From contig RPFO01001075.1 of the NCBI GenBank assembly GCA_009746045.1, positions 977,738-1,041,737 of the forward strand: a stretch of 64,000 nucleotides of DNA, written 5' to 3'. Below are positions 26,755 to 37,388 of the stretch, one piece after another (position 1 is the first letter of the stretch; every line of letters begins with the position of its first letter). Below the pieces are notes generated by a model. That model made no database searches, was not told the DNA's origin, and was given only the letters and a program-made list of their open reading frames with translations. This stretch comes from Mesostigma viride. Its lineage: Eukaryota; Streptophyta; Mesostigmatophyceae; Mesostigmatales; Mesostigmataceae. The position numbers and the translations under genes were made by a program.

Positions 26755-26952
26755 TTAAGCGCCTCAAAAGCCTGTTGGCACTGCTCAGCCCAAAGGAACG
26801 GGGTACCCTTCTTGAGAAGAGCGTTGATCGGGGCGGCGATGGTGGCAAACCGCGGAATGAACCGTCGGTAGTAAGAGGCCAATCCCAGGAAGCTGCGCAC
26901 CCCTTTCACATCCGTAGGGACAGGCCATTGCTGGACAGACTCGATCTTCTCA
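26755..26952 (-). pseudogene. Pol segment: RT thumb between two insertions
   Basis: A short island of the retrotransposon pol gene reading EKIESVQQWPVPTDVKGVRS and SFLGLASYYRRFIPRFA, then FLWAEQCQQAFEAL. It is bounded by the TTAA insert on one side and the CTCA insert on the other. The three pol pieces join without loss of residues once the inserts are removed. Confidence 0.93.
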
Positions 26953-28711
26953 TGTCCAAAAACCAAATGTCCTCATTTGAGGACATAGTCCTCGTTTGAG
27001 ACGGGGGGGGTCAGGGGCGCGGTTTTGGCGCCAAATTTGGTCCTAGGGTCACTTGGTGGGTTTTGGCGCGAAACTGGGATAGGTACTGAGCGCGCCAAGC
27101 CCCTGGGGTCGACAGGGGTCGACCGTACCTGGAAAATATGAGGCGACGAAAAGTACCTACAATAGCAAGAACATCGCAATGCAATCGAGTGTTTTGTCGA
27201 GTGGCGGCTATGGGGTCGTGCCAGTTCCGAGGCTTGCCTGAATGTTATAGGGCATTATTTTGCCCCGGACGAAGACAGCATTTTAGATCGTAATCTAGTG
27301 ATTTCGAAGATGCTATTCTTCACGTGCAGGTGCTTTGTATATGTCGAAAATTTTGTTCATGAACGGATTTTGGCATTGTTGAAGAAAATCTGAGAGCTAC
27401 GTAGATCGCATGATAGGTCAGTTCGCAGTTCGGTTTTACAATTTCTTTTTCCGACCAGGCGCTGCGGATATCGCGAGTATGGGTTATGGTACGCTTCTGG
27501 GCTTATGGGCGACATGGGGAGAAGAGGGACCTGGGCAGGTGCATGCGTCAAAGAGTCTCTATTTTTTCGTCGTGATGTCGCAGTCGCGCCTGGCGAAAAC
27601 CAGGGCGAGCGCGAGCCATATTTTTCTTTTGCCGCAAGGCTGGGTGCTTCCCACGCGTCACCGTCCTTTAATATATATTTCTTGAGCTGGCCCGCGCAGC
27701 TGGCGGCCTGGGCGCACGTCAAGAGCAAGGTTCCGACTGTCATTCTCAACCGCATCGTTCTAAGTAAGCGTGTTAAGCGGATTGTAACCTATAACTCTCG
27801 CAGACGTGATAATTCCGGTTGCTTTCAATGCCCAACTTCGTGGTTTTGATTACGTTTATGTCCGGGGAATAACGGAAGTTTGCTGGGCAGTACTTTCTTT
27901 TCCCGCTGCGTCACTGAAAAGGTAAACGGCCTTGCGTTATCAAAACAGCAGCGACTAGAAGTCGCTGTGCTTCATTGCGATGTGGTAGTTTGATTCAACA
28001 CATATACTGCCTTGTTGCTGAGAAGTTTTTCAAGGCTTTCTGGTATGTTGCCCATATGTTTCTAATGCTTCAACTCATGTCCAAGTGATCAAGACTGGCT
28101 TGGAAACTTGAGCTTGTCATGTTTACATTGTGCTTGTGTTACAACTTGTGCCTCTTTGCAGTATATGTTTCATATATAACGTAAGGGTTCAGCATCATGG
28201 TTTAGCACCGTGGTGGCAGCCGAGCCTCTACCAACGATCATGGACCTAACCTTGGCGAGTATTTGCTTCATATTTCACTCGTTGGACTGAGCTAGCTTTA
28301 CACCTGCTGTATGGCCTGCACCATGGTCCCTGGTTGCCAGTTACATTTTGTCCCCCCACCCTGGCAGGCTGCAGGGTCTAGGACTGCGAGGGTGTAACAT
28401 AGACGTGTTGTGGGCACCCTGGGTGCATTTTCAGGGCCAGCCATGACCTGGCCATGCCTTCTTTCTTGGCATATTGTTGACTTGAGTGCTATTTGGTCAC
28501 TCGCGTAGCGACCCCCCTACATTCATAAATCGTAAACAATTATACAATGAGCATATTTCATGGATGTTAAGCATTGCAACTCTTGAACATATCATAAATG
28601 AACATGGTTCCATACCGTACCCATGGATGTGTTGACATGTGTTAGTTATTACAAATGGTATCCATGCTTAAAAATGTCCTCATTTGAGGACATTTTCTTG
28701 GTGATTAGACA
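26953..28711. mobile_element. Non-autonomous TIR DNA transposon with hairpin ends, CTCA target duplication
   Basis: 1759 bp in the RT gene, flanked by CTCA at 26949-26952 and 28712-28715. The inverted ends start TGTC; each contains a 9-bp-arm hairpin ATGTCCTCA-TT-TGAGGACAT about 14-17 bases in. The best open frame (27755-27357, 132 codons) resembles nothing I know, so no transposase is called and the superfamily is unassigned. Confidence 0.85.
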
Positions 28712-30097
28712 CTCAGGGTCGGTCGCGATGCCGTCCGCGGATAAGGTATGGCCCAGAAACGGCACGCAGCGGCCGGCGCGCACCTTGGCCTTCCGCGCCG
28801 AAAGGTGCTCATCCTCCATGATCTGCAGAACGGCGTCTACATCCTCTAGGTGCTCCTCGAACGTCTTGGAGTACACCAGGATGTCGTCCAGATACGCCAG
28901 CGCGCACGTGCGCTTGTAGGTCCAGGGCGGGCGCGCCCCCTTCTGCGGGTCCGCCAGGTCCTGGGAGACCTGCGGCAAGTGGGCGGTGCCCATCACCGGA
29001 CGGAGGATGTCATTCATCAGCATCTGGAAGGACGCCGGCGAATTGCACAGCCCCATTGCCGCCACCCGGAACTGATAGTGACCGAAGGGCGTAGCGAACG
29101 CGGTCTTGTGGCAGTCTTCTGGCGCGATGCGCAGCTGCCAAAACCCGTCCGCACAGTCGATGACGGTGAAACACGTGGCCCCCTGGACACGGTTGAAGAT
29201 GTCGTCGATCCGCGGTAGGGGATACCGGGACTTGACGGTGATGGCGTTCAGCTTCCGGTAATCCGTCACCAGACGCCACTTGCCTCCTGGCTTGGGAACG
29301 AGCAGCACGCCCGCTGAGAAGGGGCTGTTGCTGGGTTCAATGAGCCCCGCGTCGAGCAGTGAAATGAGGATCTTCTTGAGCTCCACCAGCTCGACTGGGC
29401 CCATGCGGTACATGGGAGACACGGTAGGACCGGAACCCTCCTGGAGCTGGACACGGTGCAACACCGATCGATTGGGAGGGAACTGGGGGGTGCGATCCGC
29501 AAAAAGGGTAGTGCGCTTCTCCAGGACGGCATTGAACCGCGCCAGCTCATCCGGTGTGAATCCGGCACCAATCTCGTTAAGCAGAGCCTGAGTGCTATCC
29601 AGGTCTATGCGATACATCGCGTACTCCTTGCCCTTCCGGAGCTGGCGCGCCAGCGTCTTGCTACTCATCAGGATCTGGGACGCTGGTCGAGGCCCGTCCG
29701 CCGAGCGCTCGTGTGTAATGTTATGGACCTCCGCGGCCTGTGCCCTATACTCGCTGTCAGGGCACCAGAATGAACCATCAGGAAACCAAACTACCCGCCG
29801 GCGCACACTGATGTCCACATCCTGCTTGTCCAGCCAGTCCACTCCAATGATGATGTCGGCAGCGCCCAGCGGCGCAATAGTCGCCACCAGGTCCACCGGC
29901 GTGCCCTGCAGCACACCCTTGATGTCTGCTAGGCCCGGCGATTGGTGTCGCCGACCGTCTGAGTAGGTGACATAGACTGCCGTGGTGTGAGGCCGGGGTA
30001 CCAGGCCCAGCCGACGCACCAGGGCCTCGTTGATGAAGGACGTGGAGGCGCCGGTGTCGACCAGGAACTTCACGTCCATGATCGTTTTCTCCTTCAA
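28712..30097 (-). pseudogene. Pol segment: aspartic protease and reverse transcriptase
   Basis: The protease has VKFLVDTGASTSFINEALV and IIIGVDWLD. The RT runs from VLLVPKPGGKWRLVTDYRKL and FTVIDCADGFWQLRIAPED through FGLCNSP-like AAMGLCNSPASFQMLMN to the catalytic YLDDILVYSKTF and FLGHTLSADGIATDPE. Between NDILRPVMG and CALAYLDD there are about 26 extra residues (HLPQVSQDLADPQKG and following) that ordinary Ty3 RTs lack. The sequence is open throughout but is cut after ATDPE by the CTCA-flanked insert. The upstream start MKEKTIMDV may not be a real initiator; protease is usually made as a gag-pol fusion. Confidence 0.92.
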
Positions 30098-30274
30098 ATA
30101 CGGATCAAGGACGGTGGGGGGACCAATAACCCTCCACTGAAAAGAAACAGATGCCGCGAATCTCCTTGAGATGCACGCGCCGCCGGTTGGGAGGACGCGT
30201 CTGCGGCCACGTTATTGACGTCTACCTCTACTCTAGTTGACTCCGCGTCTGGGCTACCATCTGATTTTTCTATC

Positions 30275-30976
30275 CTATCCCCTACCCCGGGACCCAAGCC
30301 CATGGGCAGGGCTACTACTCCCGAGGAGCGGTGGGACGGGAGGCCGCCTCGCCCGACCACCCGCCCTCTTCCCCCCCTCCTCCTCTTCGTCAGCCCCCTC
30401 CTCGTCGTCATACTCGTAGCCAGCCACTGCCTGCGTTTGGCCGGAAGAGGAGGACTGTCGCCGCGCCTCCATCTCGTTGACCGCACGCAACACACCCTTG
30501 GTAGAGCTGGTCGCGGGTGGTCGCGGCTGCTGGTACTGCGTCGGGGCCTGTCTGGCGTGCTGCAGGCGAGCCGCACGCTCACCCGCGTTGCGGGGTCGAT
30601 CCCGAGGACCGGAGGAGTCGGGGCGACTGCCGAAGGCCGGGCCGGAGAAACGAACACTGGGTGTCCCCTCTCCTGTCCCACGACTGGCGTTCTTGCCCCG
30701 GAGCTTGGGGCAGTCGCGCTTGAGGTGCCCCACCTCGCTGCACATGAAGCAGCGCGCCTTGCTAGCGTCGATCGCGTTGACGCCAGGGTCAGTGTAGCCC
30801 TCGTCAGGGTCGTCGAGGTACTCGTCCTCCTCCTCGCCGGCGAAATCAGTGGAGTACATCTGGTTCACCCGTCGCGGGGAGCAGGTCTGAAGAAACGGCG
30901 CACCGAGGGTGCGCGCCCGCGAGACACCACGTCGGCCACCTGCAGAAGGTATCTCTGGATATTCAGGATGTCCCAC
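30275..30976 (-). pseudogene. Gag nucleocapsid segment with CCHC knuckle
   Basis: The frame contains one zinc knuckle, CFMCSEVGHLKRDCP (C-x2-C-x4-H-x4-C), which binds genomic RNA, preceded by an acidic stretch (DFAGEEEDEYLDDPDEGY) and followed by an arginine/proline-rich tail and a glutamate run. It overlaps the capsid frame at 30865-30976, so a frame change joins them. Confidence 0.85.
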
Positions 30977-31625
30977 TCCTTCCAGGGGACCTCAGCGTAG
31001 TGTTTGAATACCTCGTCCTGCAGCTCGGGGCTGAGCGCCTCGATGAATCTGATCTTGTACTCGTACCAGGTCATGTCGGTTAGATAAGCGGCGCTGGACT
31101 CAAACTTGGACAGAAACTCGCGATATGGGGTGGTCCCCTGGCGCAGCTTGCCGAAAGCGATCCGCTCGTGGAGCTCCGCGTCTGGGGGTATCAGCTTGCG
31201 GCGCACCCGGTCCATCAGCTCCTCCACGGTTTGCGGGTATGACTGGGATGCGATGCTCTCACAGTTCAGGATGCTCACCACCGAGGGGTCCATGCAGGTG
31301 TTGACCACGTGGGGATCAAATCACAGGTGGCCAGTTCCCAGCTGTTGTGATTGCACCAAACTGTATACTGCTGTTGCCACATGCGTCCCCATTCGTCGAC
31401 CTCTCGCGGTTTCATATCCGCGTGCAGCTTGGGAACATTCTTGAAGGTAGGCATCGGTGGGGCCTTTATCGTGTTAAGCTTAGGCCCACCGACCTCTCTG
31501 TAGGAGATGGAGCCGAATGCTGGAGGCTGCGACCGCGGGAGAGATCCGGATCTGTCCGGTGTGCCGTGTGTCCGGCGCACCTGTACCGACGAGGGGTGTT
31601 CGTACCCCGGGTCATCCAGTGCCAC
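30865..31625 (-). pseudogene. Gag capsid segment (retrotransposon gag domain)
   Basis: Two frames: 31625-31275 (KAPPMPTFKNVPKLHAD, VDEWGRMWQQQYTVWCN) and 31308-30865 (ERIAFGKLRQGTTPYREFLS, YKIRFIEALSPELQDEVFK). The second has the usual gag capsid pattern with repeated aromatic/leucine positions. The break lies near 31310-31330 at GATTTGATCCCC. It assembles the particle shell. Confidence 0.82.
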
Positions 31626-31636
31626 CCTGCTGAAAT

Positions 31637-32228
31637 TCAGAGGTTACCGACGGCCGCGGGCGAAGGGACCACGCTACTGTCAAGCGCCCGTAGACGCTGC
31701 GGTTGAGGTGCCGGGCGCTGGGCTGGCGGGTGAGTCTCCTCGTCGCGGGTGGTGACACTGCTCCGGGTCTCCCCTGGGCTGGTCCGTGGTCTATAAGAAC
31801 CAACGGGCGGGCCCTGCGTGACAGATCCCTCGTCCGCCTCGTTAGTCCCTTCCAGGTCATCGAACTCGCCATCTGCCCCTGGGGCCTCCCCTTCCTCGTC
31901 CGAATACCATAGCGCTGTGGGTAACAGGGACGTGCTGCCGAAGGACACTCTGCGTCTGCCCCGGTGTGGGGGACCCGGTGGAGGTCTCTGGGGCCGCCCC
32001 CGACCTGCCCAAGGATGCGTTGGCCGCCCGGTGACTGGCTGCTGCTGGCGGTAGTGCAGGGTATCTCCATTATCGTCTCCCTGCTGCTCTGGATCCGGTG
32101 GTAGCCATTGTGGTCTCGTCTGGGGTTGTTGCTGCTGCATCCGGGGTTGCTGCTGTTGCCATTGCTGCTGTGGTGACCGTTGCTGCTGCTGATGCTGTTG
32201 CTGCTGTTGCTGCTGCTGCGGTTGCTGC

Positions 32229-32299
<71 letters not shown>

Positions 32300-32649
32300 T
32301 TGCTGCTGCTGCTGTTGCTGCTGCTGTTGCTGCTGCTGTTGCTGCTGCTGCGAGTACTCTTGGAGCCTCTCTCGGTCGTTCCTGTCATCTCCCTGCCTGG
32401 GTAAGGCGTCTATATTGTCCCCATCCGCTGGGAACCTAGGGTTCTGATCTCTGGATCGTGGGGAGCCTTCCGCAGGTCTCTCCATGACCTCACCTGTATT
32501 GTCCCTGCTTGGACGTGCAGTGGTACCTCTATACCCTCTGTACCGTGCTCGTGGTTGTCTACCGGTTCTATCTCTGTATTCTCTAGATCTCGTTCTCTAG
32601 TCTCTTCCTCTGTATCTCTGGCGTTCCTTGTTTGGGACCGTGTGGGCAT
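31637..32649 (-). pseudogene. Gag N-terminal region with long polyglutamine tract
   Basis: A frame starting MPTRSQTRNARDTEEETRER (32649) is charged; it passes by a frame change into 32485-31637, which holds a CAG/CAA tract (about 32170-32350) coding some 50 glutamines with few interruptions, then RRRVSFGSTSLLPTALWYSD. The tract is a triplet repeat in DNA, open in several frames on both strands. Function unknown; intrinsic disorder is likely. Confidence 0.6.
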
Positions 32650-32783
32650 GGTGCTCGTACCGGTACCTTACACTGCAGGCAACACCTCCCCAGGAAGGAA
32701 GAGAGAGCAAGGGAGAGAGAGCAACCACGTGCTATAGAGCTATAACTATAGAACCTAATACTACTCCCTAGTAATGGTCTCCT

Positions 32784-33122
32784 CTACTGCTTGCTAGGGC
32801 CAATGGTCAGCTGAGAGAAAGTCACTGTAACTGCTGTCCCCTCCCCCTGACTGCTGAGTGTGGGTGGCTTGGAGCATTCACGTGTGACGTGCATCCCCTC
32901 AGGCAATGGCATGTGTTCTCTAACAAACCTATCTGCATCTGTAATGTTATCAAACCCTTTCCACTTAGCACTAGAGCCTTGGGACAATATCTTATCTTTA
33001 ATATGCTCCTCACAAGTCTTCCAGCTGTAGAATATAGCAGGCCTACCCTTATCCCCGTCGTGAGCTACTGCGTAGTAAGGAAATCCAGACTGTCCACCCT
33101 TGTTTATTTTACGTCGTGGCAT
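32784..33122 (-). CDS. Small leader ORF with RNase H1-type hybrid-binding (viroplasmin) domain
   Basis: A 112-codon intact frame starting MPRRKINKGGQSGFPYYAVA, then AIFYSWKTCEEHIKDKI, SAKWKGFDNITDADRFVREH. The order YYAVA..G..P.IFYSW..C..HI....AKWKGF....DA..FV is that of the N-terminal hybrid-binding domain of eukaryotic RNase H1, also found in the caulimovirus viroplasmin family. Such domains bind RNA-DNA hybrids or double-stranded RNA. There is no RNase H catalytic domain in this ORF. It stands alone upstream of gag, so it may be a separate product that binds replication intermediates. Placement of such a domain before gag in a Ty3-type element is unusual as far as I know. Confidence 0.85.
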   Translation of the reverse strand: MPRRKINKGGQSGFPYYAVAHDGDKGRPAIFYSWKTCEEHIKDKILSQGSSAKWKGFDNITDADRFVREHMPLPEGMHVTRECSKPPTLSSQGEGTAVTVTFSQLTIGPSKQ

Positions 33123-33867
33123 GTTACATCATAGTCTGGCAGCGGCTTGCAAGCAAGAGAGAAAGGGGAAACCCAGGCTACCTCTAATGCAGTGACCTTA
33201 AACAAACGAGGAGAGAGCACGGAGTGTATCACAGCACACGCCCGAGCCTTCCGCAGGAACGGGCTATACGCACACACGGAGGTAAACACCGTCAACACAG
33301 TCGGCAACAGCCAGACGGTATCCACCCCCACGACCCCTTGCAGGTCAAACAACGAATGTCCGTCTCCGCGACGTCCATGGGCACCAACAACATTTACAAC
33401 CTATAGAGGCACAACATATAACATAAACCCCCTGCGCGCGCGTTCCCGGATAGAGAGCAAGCTCGCCAGCTAGCCTTCAGCAGGCATAGCTTTGTAAAGA
33501 AAGAATTCTAACTAGGGGACGTACCATCTTCGATGACGTTAAACCCTCCTGAGCTGGCCGCCACCCGGTGTCGTTGAAGGCAAGCCCTGGCCGCCACTAG
33601 GTGTCGTTGAAAACAGGAGAGCTGAACGCTATCGTTGACAGCACCTCACCACAGGACTATTGCTAGCCCCGCCGAGTATCCCAGACTGGCCGCTTGCTGC
33701 CTAGGTCGTCGTTGAATCCCTTTACGGGCTGGCCGCCGGCCTGACAGCAATCGTTGAATTCCGGAACCTCTACCTACGCCAAGCTTCGTCTTGGTATCCT
33801 AATTGGCTCACTAACCCTCTCCGCGAGAGTTAGCTAACCTTTCCAGCACATTTCCTCCGATAACCAG
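33123..33867 (-). other. Untranslated leader with repeated CTGGCCGC...CGTTGAA units and putative primer site
   Basis: Between the 5' LTR and the small ORF. Units containing CTGGCCGCC and TCGTTGAA recur about four to five times at 33552-33770 (plus strand). Directly next to the LTR, minus-strand TGGTTATCGGAGG (33866-33854) resembles the initiator-Met tRNA primer site TGGTATCAGAG, one base after the LTR end. No gene is called apart from weak short frames. Confidence 0.6.
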
Positions 33868-34451
33868 TGTTACGTCCCTGCCCAGACACACCTAGCCTGA
33901 GCTACGTAGCGAAAGACCCTCCTTGCCGGAATTAGGAATAATTCAAGATAGCCTAAAGTAGGTTGCGCTTCACGACGTGAGTCGTGAGATATCTGGCATC
34001 ACGGCTTAATGCCAAGCTAATTAGTTCACACTTATATTGGCTAGCAATACCAATTACAAATGGATAATGCCCCGGGCTCAATGTGTAGGCGTATTCGCAC
34101 TTATCATTCATTAAACCAAGAGGACGAGACTCTCGTCCTCGGACCAATTTAACCTAGGTTGGTTGCGGCGCAGATACACGCCAATTTCCCTAGAACAATC
34201 CGAGTCACTCATGCCACGTAGGATCCGGGCCGACATCGACCCTCAACTATAGGATCCACGCCTAGAACCACTGACAGACTCAGAACCGGCGCGGCGCCAC
34301 AGCGCCGGCCCCTAAAAGGACAACCTAGGACCAAAATAACTAGTCCAATTCACACGATAGCCAAGGTCCGTAAAACCCAAGTCCAATAGACCAAACAGCC
34401 TTAGTAATTTATTCCATTGTTACGTCCGGCCAAAAGGGCAGGGACGTAACA
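33868..34451 (-). repeat. 5' LTR of the Ty3-type element
   Basis: 584 bp, the transcription start side for the minus-strand element. Nearly identical to 19147-19730. Confidence 0.97.
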
Positions 34452-34456
34452 ATAAT

Positions 34457-34841
34457 TGGGGGTATCCGCCTGATGGCTATGGTGACAAACAGGCAAAGCT
34501 TATGTCCCCGCCGACACAGAGGAGTCCAACGCAATCCTACAGGTCTCAGCCAATCAGAACACAGATGAACCGGTAGTAAGGTTCTCTCTATATATGCTTT
34601 ACACCCCTAACTTACGAAAGATACCAACTGACATCAGTCAGATTACACATAGATTCCAAGGTACTGTCCCGTACCGTCCAGGGCCCAACACAAAGGACCA
34701 TCAAAAGGGCACTCCGCATATGAGTCCCAAAAAGTCAAGTCAGGCCATGCAGGAATCATTACACTTTGGCCGTACAAAAGACTCGGCCATTTACACTGAA
34801 CACTGAACTCCAAGTTCACGTCCACTTGGATGTAACAGTAT
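34457..34841. other. Right flank of the LTR element, nothing recognised
   Basis: AT-moderate DNA without a convincing gene or repeat. It joins 19141 if the LTR element is removed. Confidence 0.5.
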
Positions 34842-35178
34842 CAAGGAGACAACCAGCGCAGGCCAGAAATCGGGAGAATCCGGACCATGGTAGCTCGAGC
34901 CTGCCGTTATCTTGTCCGCGTGTTCGAGTGGTTCAGGATGATGAAGATGAAATTATGGTGATGATGGAAATGTGTAGCCGTGTGCATTGAAATTATGGCT
35001 GGCTTACGTGTAGAGCGACTAGATGTCAGACCTAGACGGTGGGGCCGGAAACAGCATGCTTGATCAGGGCGTATGTTTCGAGCCTAACTGGCGGGGAGTG
35101 TCTAGTGGTGAGCACCATTGCTGCGATCGCTCTCCCACCATTTACGAGGAAATACCCGCAAATGGAAAACCACACACT
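34842..35178 (+). repeat. Family E repeat copy
   Basis: Starts CAAGGAGACAACCAGCGCAG and matches the reverse strand of 58130-58460 over about 330 bp with small indels. The terminal 38 bases recur inverted at about 37063-37101. The superfamily is unknown. Confidence 0.75.
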
Positions 35179-35439
35179 GTCAGAAAATACTGTTACAGTC
35201 TCCTGATCATTAGGCATCGCCAGCTGACACCTACAGTCCAACCGCAAAAGTTCTCCTTTCCGGGGAGTGATGCAAGCCATTCGGAATTTGTACTAGATAA
35301 ATCATTCGAGATCTGTGTGTGTAGTCCGAGTACTACGCACGTGTCCACTCGAGACTTGTTCAGTCTCGACACGTGAGACGGGCTGAACACATTGATTATT
35401 AGCCAATCGCATTAGACAACTCATACCTTGACCATGATC

Positions 35440-35517
35440 ATGTTGGACCCGGCTGCAAGGGAATGTGTGCTACATGATCTCCCAACGGAGTCATGTTATA
35501 ATTTAATTTAATTTTTT
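35440..35517 (+). mobile_element. 78-bp LINE1-type 3' end with CATGATC target duplication
   Basis: Contains GTGCTACATGATCTCCCAAC and GGAGTCATGTTATAATTT, the same 3' module as LINE1 at 37552-37610 and as the half-LINE end near 62000. Flanked by CATGATC at 35433-35439 and 35518-35524. Confidence 0.88.
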
Positions 35518-35734
35518 CATGATCGTAGTCGTCGTCGTTCACAAGACTGACAGGCCTTGAGGCCGACATGGATGAAAATTGCAGGGGGATGATCAGTGAG
35601 CGGCAGTGGCCGGGGAGGCAGTCGGTGATGAGCGGCCACCACTCCACACCCCTTTTTGAGTTCTTGAGTGACAGCACTCACAGCGCGGGAGAATTCCCGC
35701 CCGGGAGAATATAAAATATAAAAAATACTAGTAA

Positions 35735-35872
35735 TTTTTTTGGGGGGGGGGTGACCCCCCCACCCCACCCCACCCCCAAAACTGGGGGGGGGGTCGGGGG
35801 TCGGGGGTCAAGACCCCCCATGCACCCCACCCCACCCCCGAAAACGGGGGGGCGGGGGGTGGTATACACTAG
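35735..35872. repeat. G-run/C-run block, quadruplex-prone
   Basis: Alternating runs of G (up to about ten) and C-rich CCCCA repeats on the same strand, such as GGGGGTCGGGGGTCGGGGGT. Both strands can form G-quadruplexes and the runs can pair with each other. It makes artefactual open frames rich in P and G. Confidence 0.85.
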
Positions 35873-36629
35873 CTCCGGGAGTGTCGCGGACAGCCAGCAA
35901 GGTTGGGTGGGCAGGCCGGGTGGCGCGGGCTGGCGACCACCCACAAGTCGCGGCTGCCAGTCAAAATTCAAAAACAATGCCACACCGCGCTAAATAGACA
36001 CTAGAAGCCAGTTCACGCCTTAAGTTGGGTTTTCGCTCGTACAGCCAGCAGCCTTAACCCTTATGTCTAGATCTTTCGATTCCCCCAGGTTTGACCGTTA
36101 AATTATTATTGGCGCGGCGCCTGGTTCTGCCACAAACTCAGTCCGTTAGAGTGGCGCCACGAAAACGGACTCAGTACAGTTTAAGGCTTAATTAACGTAT
36201 GAGATTTAAGTCGTAAATTGGACGTAAACGCGTAACTTAAACACATGGTGTGCGCATGCGGGAGCCGCAACTGAACGCGCTTACGCGCACGACTGGAAGT
36301 CTTGAAAAGCCATGCGGCCAGATGTCGGCCACCCCGTCCCGCACCGACCGCGTGGCCGCCAGGCGGTCTGCGTAAGTCGACTGTGGTCCATCGTGCCTAC
36401 GGCAATTAACAGCCCATTACACTGCGCCTTGTCATTTAATTTAAGTCTTACAAGGCTCCGCCCCCCCCCCGACCCCCCTGGTTTTCAGCGCGTGTCCCGG
36501 GGTTGGACCCGGCAGGCCGGCTAGAGCACGGTGGTGAAGCTCACGAGACCGGCGTAATGTGCATGGCGGCGAGGGACGCGAACAGATAGGAACCATGGCT
36601 ATGACCCAAAACCAACTCAGGCTTGTTTC

Positions 36630-37330
36630 CAACTCACGAAACTCCTAGTTCCAACAGCCGGTTTTTAGTTCAAATGTACACTTTTATTAGTTGTGAACAC
36701 CTGAAGGGCTATCAGATTTGCGCGCAAATTCGCCCCCCAGACCACACGCGTGTGTGCCCACCTTCAATTAGGATTCGCTTATACTCATTTCACCTCTCAC
36801 CTCTTTGGCTAGTAATTGGCTAGTAATTGGCTAGTAATTGGCTAGTAAAAAATATACCCATTTCCCCGAAAATTCGCCCCCCAGATTCACCACCCGAAAC
36901 TCGCAAAGCGTCCGTAAGTGCACTCGAGCATTACAAAAAAACAAACCAACAAATCGCACGGCACACATGTAACGCTTTAAGGAATCTCTCAGCACAGATA
37001 GCACGACTTAAGGAAAAGGACACTCGTCAGCACGACGAGGTACGACACGCCATTTCGTAACCGTATTCTCCCGATTTCTGGCCTGCGCTGGTTGTCTCCT
37101 TGGTATCAAAACGAATTTTCGTAACCGCCAAACGCCTGACACTTTTCATATCGTCATTCTTTTTTTTCCGACAACTTTGGGACCAGCGGGGATTGGCCAA
37201 GGCGCCGACGCGAAAGATTCCAGAGGACAGCATCTGACACTAGTCCAACCAAGCAGCATGGACCGCTACGGCTGTCGCAAGAGATCCCAAAGGTTCGAGA
37301 GGACCGGGCTGCAGACCTACTTGCATTTTA
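36630..37330 (+). repeat. Dispersed repeat F, copy 1
   Basis: Matches 50885-51390 in the same orientation, including ACAAAAAAACAAACCAACAA, CACTCGTCAGCACGACGAGG and CCAGAGGACAGCATCTGACA. This copy carries an extra piece at about 37062-37106 that is the inverted terminus of family E. No protein. Confidence 0.85.
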
Positions 37331-37388
37331 TCTTGTCATAATTTTGTTATAATTTTTTTTGTTAGAGCTCATTGTCAGGGATTATTTT

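Larger units (their letters stand above)
19147..34451 (-). mobile_element. 15.3-kb Ty3-type chromodomain LTR retrotransposon with nested insertions
   Basis: Two 584-bp LTRs (19147-19730 and 33868-34451) start TG and end CA, with 16-bp perfect inverted ends (TGTTACGTCCCTGCCC). I found only two differences between them. The target duplication ATAAT is at 19142-19146 and 34452-34456. Minus-strand order is 5' LTR, leader, hybrid-binding-domain ORF, gag, protease, RT, RNase H, integrase, chromodomain, extra ORF block, polypurine tract, 3' LTR. RT upstream of integrase plus a chromodomain fits chromoviruses of the Ty3 group. DNA elements at 24870-26754 and 26953-28711 were inserted later. Most ORFs are frame-broken, so this copy is probably not autonomous as written. 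Confidence 0.96.

Noticed and set aside
32098-32439. Plus-strand poly-alanine and poly-leucine frames
   Set aside because: They are shadows of the minus-strand CAG/CAA tract in gag.
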